The translations under genes and the position numbers were made by a program. From Mageeibacillus sp. UBA1193 (GTDB lineage: Bacteria > Bacillota > Clostridia > Saccharofermentanales > Saccharofermentanaceae), in contig DBYF01000028.1 in NCBI GenBank assembly GCA_002310155.1, positions 1-6,181 on the forward strand: a stretch of 6,181 nt of DNA. Direction: 5' to 3'. Shown here in pieces: positions 1-4,762 of this stretch. Below the pieces are notes generated by a model. That model was not told the DNA's origin and did no database searches. It worked only from the letters and a program-made list of their open reading frames with translations. Position 1 is the stretch's first letter; each line of letters starts with the position of its first letter.

Positions 1-1430
1 TAGCGGGAGTGGTCTGCCGTCATGCACAGTACCAGATCCTGCTTAGCGATCAGGTCATCTGTGATGATCTGGCTTCTGCCCTGAGTGAGGTCTTCTTCGT
101 ATTCGAAGCCGGCAAGATCCACCGTGTAACGGGTATATTCCGCGCCATTCTCGGCAAAGGTACCTGCCGAGCAGACATCCACAGTCGCTTCCTTCTCCGG
201 ATCCTCGATCATGGTATGCGGACCGGTCGCGCGGAATACGGATCTGAAGATCGCTTCCGCCATAGGACTTCTGCAGGTGTTGCCAGAGCAGACAAACATA
301 ATCTTTCTATTGGTCTTCAGTTCTAATGGAGCATCACTCTCGGATGCAGCTTTGAAAAGTCGGTTCATATACGCAATACCCAGTCCTTTCTCCGGGAACG
401 CCGGTGCTACGATCATCTTCACATGGATCTCATCCAGTGTGCGCAGTCCGTCGAACAGGTGGTGGGAAGCTTCTTCGATATCTTCCGTCTCCCCATAGAC
501 GTAGTAGATGATCTCTTCGTTCTTGTTCGCAAACAGTGTTCTAAGGTTTTCAGCGATTTCTTCTCCCACGAAGAGTCCGATCGGAGTATCTCCGGAGATA
601 AGTGCCTGCATGACCTCTTGCTTATAGTATACAAAATAATTATCAAAATCGTCTCCGGTTTTATCTCCGATTATTTTCACCGGACATGTCGGAGCATAGT
701 GACGGTACTTCATGCCCGGAGCACGTGGAACCTCATCTTCAGACAGTTCCGGCATCTGCGTGGATCCTTCTGTCTGTGCGTTCGGGTTAGGAATACCTGC
801 CGCAGTAAGTGCTTCTTCCATATCTTCGATCGTAATGGCACCCGGACGAAGAACGACCGGCCAGTCTCCTGTGGCATCCACTACCGTAGACTCCAGGCCG
901 ACCTGGCACTCACCGCCGTCGATGATGTACGGGATCCTGCCGTGCATATCTTTCATGACATGCTCCGCTTTCGTCGGAGAAGGACTTCCCGAAAGGTTTG
1001 CGGAAGGAGCCGCTACCGGAACACCGCTCATCTCAATGAGTTTCTGGGCGATCGGGTGGATCGGGAAACGGATACCGACTGTATCGAGACCTGCGCTGAC
1101 GCAGGATGGAATAACATCGGACTTCTTCATGACGATCGTGATCGGGCCCGGCATAAAAGCATCGATCAGCACATGAGCGACCGGTGAGATCTCAGATACG
1201 AGACCGTTGATCATCTCCTTGCTGCATACGTGAACGATCAAGGGGTTATCAGACGGACGTCCCTTGGCTTCGTAGATCTTCTTGACAGCTTCCGGGTTTC
1301 TCGCATCGGCACCCAAGCCATACACGGTCTCTGTCGGCATGCCGACGACCTCTCCCTCCTGGAGAGCTCTTACCGCGTCCCTAAAATTCTGTTCATCGTT
1401 GGGTGAAACACAAATGGTTTCAAAGTTCAT
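1..1430 (-). CDS. ywlC: Sua5/YwlC threonylcarbamoyl-AMP synthase fused to a YwlE-like low-molecular-weight phosphatase (3' end outside window)
   Basis: The frame is open from ATG at 1430 to base 1 (476 codons, no stop), so the C-terminus is missing. Residues 1-210 are a YrdC domain: PTETVYGLG at 32-40 and the KxR...SxN set K56, R58, S143, N145, which in this family binds ATP and threonine to make threonylcarbamoyl-AMP for tRNA t6A37. APGMKYRHYAP at 237-247 is the hallmark linker to the Sua5 C-terminal domain, which ends near MNRLFKAA (355-362). After a short linker (about 363-376) a second domain starts with MFVCSGNTCRSPMAEA (378-393), the CX5R phosphate loop of low-molecular-weight phosphatases (nucleophile C381, R387). 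Thr385 sits where B. subtilis YwlE has the Thr associated with phospho-arginine specificity, so protein-arginine phosphatase is the preferred reading; tyrosine phosphatase is the alternative. The catalytic Asp loop lies off the window. The gene starts 62 bp after prfA with only a weak purine-rich ribosome site, suggesting cotranscription. Domain calls are firm; phosphatase substrate is inferred. Confidence 0.93.
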   Translation of the reverse strand, partial: MNFETICVSPNDEQNFRDAVRALQEGEVVGMPTETVYGLGADARNPEAVKKIYEAKGRPSDNPLIVHVCSKEMINGLVSEISPVAHVLIDAFMPGPITIVMKKSDVIPSCVSAGLDTVGIRFPIHPIAQKLIEMSGVPVAAPSANLSGSPSPTKAEHVMKDMHGRIPYIIDGGECQVGLESTVVDATGDWPVVLRPGAITIEDMEEALTAAGIPNPNAQTEGSTQMPELSEDEVPRAPGMKYRHYAPTCPVKIIGDKTGDDFDNYFVYYKQEVMQALISGDTPIGLFVGEEIAENLRTLFANKNEEIIYYVYGETEDIEEASHHLFDGLRTLDEIHVKMIVAPAFPEKGLGIAYMNRLFKAASESDAPLELKTNRKIMFVCSGNTCRSPMAEAIFRSVFRATGPHTMIEDPEKEATVDVCSAGTFAENGAEYTRYTVDLAGFEYEEDLTQGRSQIITDDLIAKQDLVLCMTADHSR

Positions 1431-1492
1431 TTCGTCATCTTCTTTCAGTGTTTGTCAGGTTTGTTTTCCGTTCCGCTTATGCGGTTTTCCAT

Positions 1493-2587
1493 TTATTCTT
1501 CTTCGTCTTCTGTTGTTGCGCTTCCTAATTTATTCGCGCGGTCGGCTAATGTCAACTGTCTGACGATTTCTTCGAGGTCTCCGCCGAGGATCTCCTCGAG
1601 GCGGTAGAGCGTCAATCCGATTCTGTGATCGGTCACTCTTCCCTGGTGATAGTTATAGGTTCGGATCTTCTCGGACCTGTCACCGGTGCCAACCTGCGAC
1701 CTTCTTTCCGCCGCGAGTGCGCCGGTCTGTTTCTGCTCTTCCATCTCGAGAAGACGGCTCTGCAGGACAGCCATCGCCTTGGCACGGTTCTTGTGCTGAG
1801 ATCTTTCGTCCTGGCAGGTTACCACCAGTCCTGTCGGAAGATGCGTAATACGGATCGCCGAGTCGGTTCGGTTGATATGCTGACCGCCGGCACCGGAAGC
1901 ACGATAGGTATCTATCTTTAAGTCATTGGGGTTGATGTTGACCTCAACTTCATCGACCTCCGGAAGGACCGCCACCGTTACCGTTGAAGTATGGACTCGT
2001 CCGCCGGACTCCGTGACCGGGACTCTCTGGACGCGGTGTACGCCGCTCTCATACTTAAAGCAGGAGTACGCGCCTCTTCCCTCGATAGAGAATACCAGTT
2101 TCTGGTATCCGCCGAGTTCCGTGTCGTTACTGTCGATATATTCGATCTTCCAGCCTTTGCTGATCGCATAAGCGGTGTACATCTTATAAAGATCCGCGAC
2201 AAAGAGTGCTGCTTCTTCTCCTCCGGCACCGGACCGGATCTCCATGATGACCGACCTCTCGTCCTTCGGATCTTTGACTGCTAGGAGTTCCTCGAGGTCA
2301 ACTTCGATCGTCTGAAGCTCGCTTTCGAGAGCTGCGACTTCTTCTGCCGCCATCTGACGCATCTCTTCGTCATCTGCCGCGGTGTGAAGTTCTCTGGCAT
2401 CAGCCAGTTCCTTCGTTACACGATCCTTGTCATGGATACGGGCAACAACAGGTTCTAAGTCGGAGAGCTCTTTGGTAAGTTTCAGGTATCGGGATCCATC
2501 GGATACAATGGCCGGATCTGCCATAGATGCAATGATCTCATCGTAGCGGTGCAGGATCTGTTCAATTCTTTCGCGTTCGTTGTTCAC
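1493..2587 (-). CDS. prfA: Peptide chain release factor 1 (RF1)
   Basis: Class I release factor that reads UAA and UAG in the ribosomal A site and triggers peptide release. The 364-residue product matches the usual RF1 length of about 355-360. An N-terminal helical domain (about 1-105) is followed by the conserved SGAGGEEAALFVADLYKMY block (119-137), the codon-recognition loop at 190-192 and the catalytic GGQ at 234-236 within RASGAGGQHINRTDSAIR. The recognition tripeptide is Pro-Val-Thr; E. coli RF1 has Pro-Ala-Thr and RF2 has Ser-Pro-Phe, so this is RF1 and not RF2. I chose GTG at 2587 because AAGGAG lies 7 bases upstream and the protein then begins like other RF1s; an ATG at 2632 would add 15 residues unlike the family and has no comparable ribosome site. 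The C-terminus is a short acidic tail. prmC, which methylates the GGQ glutamine and is often adjacent, is not next to it here. Gaps are 78 bp upstream and 62 bp downstream, with no convincing terminator in either. Confidence 0.97.
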   Translation of the reverse strand: MNNERERIEQILHRYDEIIASMADPAIVSDGSRYLKLTKELSDLEPVVARIHDKDRVTKELADARELHTAADDEEMRQMAAEEVAALESELQTIEVDLEELLAVKDPKDERSVIMEIRSGAGGEEAALFVADLYKMYTAYAISKGWKIEYIDSNDTELGGYQKLVFSIEGRGAYSCFKYESGVHRVQRVPVTESGGRVHTSTVTVAVLPEVDEVEVNINPNDLKIDTYRASGAGGQHINRTDSAIRITHLPTGLVVTCQDERSQHKNRAKAMAVLQSRLLEMEEQKQTGALAAERRSQVGTGDRSEKIRTYNYHQGRVTDHRIGLTLYRLEEILGGDLEEIVRQLTLADRANKLGSATTEDEEE

Positions 2588-2594
2588 GGTATAA

Positions 2595-2600
2595 CTCCTT
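2595..2600 (-). promoter_or_regulatory. Ribosome binding site of prfA
   Basis: On the minus strand this reads AAGGAG, a strong Shine-Dalgarno sequence, followed by 7 bases and GTG at 2587-2585. It decides the start of prfA in favour of this GTG over the longer ATG-initiated frame from 2632, which would place this site inside the coding region. Confidence 0.85.
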
Positions 2601-2665
2601 ATCGTCGGCGGTACGTCTTTGTTTCCGCCCAAGTGTTGAGATTACTGGAAATATCGATCGCGTAG

Positions 2666-3283
2666 CTAGATGTAATGGTCTTTCTGGATCTTCATGATCA
2701 TGGTATACACCGGCAGCTGTTCAGGTGTAAGTCCTTCTCTTACGACTTCCGGAACGATGGAAGCGTCATCGGCAAATCCGATTTCCATACCTTTTCCGGA
2801 ATCCCAGAACACGATACTCCTGGTCGATTCCGGATACACATCGAAGAAGAATCCCGCATCCTGCATCTTCTTAAGCTGGGAAGATCCGAGATAGATGATC
2901 ACATAGTTCTCATGGAGAAGAAGTGTATGGAGACGGTTCCATTCTCCTGCTTCGATCGGGGAATTGCCGTTAATGTCATTGATGATGATCATGTGTCCGA
3001 CATGCTCGGGAAGGCCGTCCGGTCCGGTCAGACTCTCAGGGTCAAAGTCATTGATACGGCGGGCAGTAAACGCTTTCGGAGCATTTAACTCATCGCCATA
3101 GAACATGACGTCATACTTCTTCGAATCGATATAATTCATCGCGTCGGTGACTTTCTGGGACTGCTCACGCCAGATACGGTTCTTTCTTGCGGCATCGTCA
3201 ATAAACACCCCGATGATCCAGATAAAGAATCCGATCAGGATGATGGCAAAGACCATAGTGACGATCAGTCGTTTGGCGTTCAT
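2666..3283 (-). CDS. Unrecognised membrane-anchored protein with a single N-terminal transmembrane helix
   Basis: I do not recognise the family. The 205-residue protein begins MNAKR, then has one long hydrophobic stretch at about 6-28 (LIVTMVFAIILIGFFIWIIGVFI). Positive charges before it, with acidic residues just after (DD at 29-30), suggest an N-in anchor with the remaining 175 residues outside the cytoplasmic membrane. No lipobox and no cysteine is present. The soluble part alternates short hydrophobic strands (DVMFYG 58-63, HMIIIND 97-103, YVIIYLG 127-133, RSIVFWD 155-161) with polar or helical stretches, which hints at an alpha/beta fold, but no catalytic motif stands out. The start is supported by AAGGGA at 3292-3297, 8 bases upstream of ATG. 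It lies 57 bp after the fic stop and 78 bp before prfA on the same strand, so it could belong to either transcript. Function unknown; I am confident only that it is a real gene with one membrane segment. Confidence 0.85.
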   Translation of the reverse strand: MNAKRLIVTMVFAIILIGFFIWIIGVFIDDAARKNRIWREQSQKVTDAMNYIDSKKYDVMFYGDELNAPKAFTARRINDFDPESLTGPDGLPEHVGHMIIINDINGNSPIEAGEWNRLHTLLLHENYVIIYLGSSQLKKMQDAGFFFDVYPESTRSIVFWDSGKGMEIGFADDASIVPEVVREGLTPEQLPVYTMIMKIQKDHYI

Positions 3284-3340
3284 TAGTGAGTTCCCTTCTT
3301 TTATAATTCATTACAATTCTACACCATCACGCAAGTGGTG

Positions 3341-4387
3341 CTATGTTTTGATGTATCTGGCATCCCTTGTTGTACCGATCTTCTTGATTCTCCCCTCTTT
3401 GAGCAACGAGGAGATCACTGTCTCTACAGTAGTAACAGATATATCCGGGAAGAGTCGGCATATTTCCTTTTTACTGATCGGAATGAAAGCATTCATAAGT
3501 GCATTCTCTACACGTTCCCTCTTGTTGACCTTTTTCGATCCTAAGGTCAGGAAGCGTTTGTCCAGCTCCTTGTAGCACAGATAAAGCGAGAGAAGGAAGT
3601 TCTCCATAAACGGGATATAGTCGTTACTGTTTTCATGCCAGCCGTACGAAGAACGCTTCAGCGCTTCGTAGTACTCGCCCTTCATCAGGTTGATCTGTTC
3701 TTCGAAGGAGATATACTTGGAAATATCGAATCTATTCTTATACAGCAGGAGAAGCGATAGCAGCCGGCTCATTCTTCCATTTCCGTCCGAGAAAGGATGG
3801 ATACAGAGAAAATCGAGAATAAAACACGGAATGAGAAGCAACTGATCGATCCCGACATCGTTTCTGGCTGCGGAATATGCATAAAACAACTGCTTCATGG
3901 CGGCCGGAGTTTCTTTTGCAGAAACCGGGTTCCAACGGATCTGCATGCTTCCGTCCGCAAATCTCTCATATATGGCGTTATCTTCTACTTTGTATTTTCC
4001 CCCATCCTCCAAACCGGTCTGAGAAAGAAGGACCGTATGCAATCCTAAGGCCGTTTCTTCACTAAGACTCAGATCCTCATACCCTTCGTGAATCATATTC
4101 AAGGCATCCCTGTATCCTGCGATTTCTCGTTCCGAGTGATTGAGTGGCGCAGAACTCTGGTTGACGATTTCTTCGATTCTCTTGTCCGTAGTGATAATGC
4201 CCTCGATCGCGTTACTTCCTTTTACTGATTGCACCACCGCGATCTTCTGAAGGCTGGTAAACATATCCGGATACATCCGCTTTTTCTCTTCTTCGACAGA
4301 ACGGAGTTCATATATCTTATTTGTAAGCCCCAGAAAACTGGTTGGCACGTTAAGATCTTTCAGAAATGTATAATCAAACTTTCTCAT
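3341..4387 (-). CDS. Class II Fic protein: autoinhibited AMP-transferase with C-terminal winged helix
   Basis: Fic enzymes usually transfer AMP from ATP to a Ser, Thr or Tyr hydroxyl of a target protein. The 348-residue product has an N-terminal Fic_N-type region (about 1-85), a Fic core (about 100-265) and a C-terminal winged helix (about 285-346, with SKKEICRLFPDISVTTVETV as the recognition part). The catalytic motif is complete, HPFSDGNGRMSR at 197-208, with catalytic H197 and the metal and phosphate ligands D201, N203 and R205. The inhibitory (S/T)xxxE(G/N) motif is present as SNAIEG at 58-63 ahead of the core, with E62 as the predicted blocking glutamate. That defines class II, where the inhibitor lies in the same chain and no separate antitoxin is needed. 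I chose ATG at 4387 because it fits the family start MRKFDYTF and is preceded by GGGTGGG. Starting at 4480 would add 31 residues translated from the operator repeats. Sampled lines look somewhat more AT-rich than the neighbours. The target protein cannot be told from sequence. Confidence 0.93.
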   Translation of the reverse strand: MRKFDYTFLKDLNVPTSFLGLTNKIYELRSVEEEKKRMYPDMFTSLQKIAVVQSVKGSNAIEGIITTDKRIEEIVNQSSAPLNHSEREIAGYRDALNMIHEGYEDLSLSEETALGLHTVLLSQTGLEDGGKYKVEDNAIYERFADGSMQIRWNPVSAKETPAAMKQLFYAYSAARNDVGIDQLLLIPCFILDFLCIHPFSDGNGRMSRLLSLLLLYKNRFDISKYISFEEQINLMKGEYYEALKRSSYGWHENSNDYIPFMENFLLSLYLCYKELDKRFLTLGSKKVNKRERVENALMNAFIPISKKEICRLFPDISVTTVETVISSLLKEGRIKKIGTTRDARYIKT

Positions 4388-4393
4388 AATCTG

Positions 4394-4400
4394 CCCACCC
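4394..4400 (-). promoter_or_regulatory. Probable ribosome binding site of the fic gene
   Basis: On the minus strand this reads GGGTGGG, 6 bases before the ATG at 4387. It is an imperfect Shine-Dalgarno match (GGTGG against GGAGG), but the placement is right and it supports the 348-residue start. A half-site-like ATAATCTGC (4387-4395, plus strand) overlaps its edge and the start codon. Confidence 0.5.
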
Positions 4401-4407
4401 AAACGTG

Positions 4408-4444
4408 TTATTTGCATATAATTTATCATAAAATATGCAAATAA
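4408..4444. promoter_or_regulatory. Operator-like inverted repeat 1 upstream of fic
   Basis: Perfect 12-bp inverted repeat: TTATTTGCATAT at 4408-4419 and ATATGCAAATAA at 4433-4444, separated by 13 bp. The TGCA cores of the two arms are 23 bp apart. A -10-like TATGAT on the minus strand (plus positions 4425-4430) lies in the spacer, so a protein bound here would cover the likely fic promoter. The wide spacer and two-turn spacing suggest a dimeric regulator touching two successive major grooves. The Fic winged helix or the neighbouring HTH protein are the natural candidates, but this is inference. Confidence 0.6.
4425..4430 (-). promoter_or_regulatory. Possible -10 element of the fic promoter
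   Basis: On the minus strand this reads TATGAT, five of six matches to TATAAT, 37 bases before the fic ATG, which would leave a leader of roughly 30 bases. No good -35 hexamer lies 17 bases upstream, so the promoter, if real, is weak or depends on an activator. It was picked partly because it sits at the centre of inverted repeat 1. Confidence 0.3.
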
Positions 4445-4466
4445 TCCACATTTCAGGCAAATAATC
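4437..4466. repeat. 10-bp direct repeat GCAAATAATC, 20-bp period
   Basis: GCAAATAATC occurs at 4437-4446 and again at 4457-4466, exactly 20 bp apart, close to two helical turns. The first copy is part of the right arm of inverted repeat 1. The second overlaps the left arm of inverted repeat 2 by three bases and links the two palindromes into one array. It looks like an extra half-site of the same binding motif. Confidence 0.55.
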
Positions 4467-4496
4467 TGCATATAAACCAAAAGAAAATATGCAGAT
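4464..4496. promoter_or_regulatory. Operator-like inverted repeat 2 in the fic/HTH intergenic region
   Basis: Perfect 10-bp inverted repeat: ATCTGCATAT at 4464-4473 and ATATGCAGAT at 4487-4496, again with a 13-bp spacer and TGCA cores 23 bp apart, exactly as in inverted repeat 1. The shared half-site is T(T/C)TGCATAT. The centres of the two palindromes are 54 bp apart. A plus-strand TATAAA (4471-4476) overlaps the left arm and could be a -10 box reading toward the HTH remnant, so the two palindromes may control the two divergent genes. Confidence 0.6.
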
Positions 4497-4537
4497 AGAT
4501 TGAAAGCCTCTCGTTGCGAATATCACGTTTCCGTGAC

Positions 4538-4743
4538 ATGTTCAAATCAAGACTCCATTTGATGGTCTTTTAGCATTTACCGACGCTACGCAACTATGGG
4601 GATTAAACGAGAGCACACTTCGGAAAGCGATTTCTTATGGAAAACTCATAAATGGTGTAGACGCATGCAAATACGGCAAGCAATGGGTCATCTCTATGGA
4701 GGCCATGTTGAGAGAATGCGGAGAACCTAAAGATATCGCATAA
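4538..4743 (+). pseudogene. Broken small helix-turn-helix gene divergent from fic (start lost by a one-base frameshift)
   Basis: The frame ending at TAA 4741-4743 reads, from 4540, VQIKTPFDGLLAFTDATQLW, then GLNESTLRKAI, LINGVDACKYGKQWVIS and MEAMLRECGEPKDIA, about 67 residues. This resembles small Bacillota HTH proteins with a DATxLWGL...TLRKAI helix pair and a GKQWVIS wing, judged from memory of the family. The frame has no usable start: TGA at 4534-4536 closes it upstream and the first in-frame ATG is at 4696, after the HTH. An ATG does lie at 4538, exactly where the protein should begin, but one base out of frame; from there translation stops after 11 codons. One lost base just after the ATG explains this. 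No clear ribosome site precedes it. It is divergent from fic across the operator array and convergent with the SNF2 gene, 19 bp away. Alternatives are an ATC start at 4546 or a sequencing error. Confidence 0.7.
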
Positions 4744-4762
4744 GACATCAATTACAGATAAT

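Noticed and set aside
297..299. Internal start (Met378) producing a free phosphatase
   Set aside because: AGAAAG lies only a few bases before this ATG and is a weak match; possible, but not strong enough to annotate as a separate gene.
423..1187. 254-codon plus-strand open frame and its overlapping 154-codon neighbour
   Set aside because: Both lie antisense to the Sua5 domain, have compositions rich in Cys, Arg and His or Ser without domain motifs, and have no ribosome site. They are shadows of the real frame.
1473..1484. Hairpin CCGC-TTAT-GCGG between prfA and the Sua5 gene as a terminator
   Set aside because: The stem is only 4 bp and the U-rich tract follows on the plus strand, against the direction of the genes.
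2588..2632. Longer RF1 start at ATG 2632
   Set aside because: It would place the strong AAGGAG inside the coding region and add 15 residues not seen in RF1 proteins.
3321..3340. CACCA...TGGTG hairpin after the fic stop as a terminator
   Set aside because: The stem is 5 bp and no run of T follows on the minus strand, so termination is not supported.
4388..4480. N-terminal extension of the Fic protein to an ATG at 4480
   Set aside because: The 31 extra residues are translated operator repeats (MQII, MQIT), no family member I know begins this way, and the start at 4387 has a ribosome-site-like GGGTGGG.
4523..4536. 5-bp hairpin TCACG-TTTC-CGTGA just before the HTH ATG
   Set aside because: It could affect translation, but it is short, could arise by chance and has no further support.
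4665..4673. ATGCAAATA inside the HTH remnant as another operator half-site
   Set aside because: It falls in conserved coding sequence (Ala-Cys-Lys-Tyr) and lacks the partner arm at the 13-bp spacing, so it is likely a coincidence.
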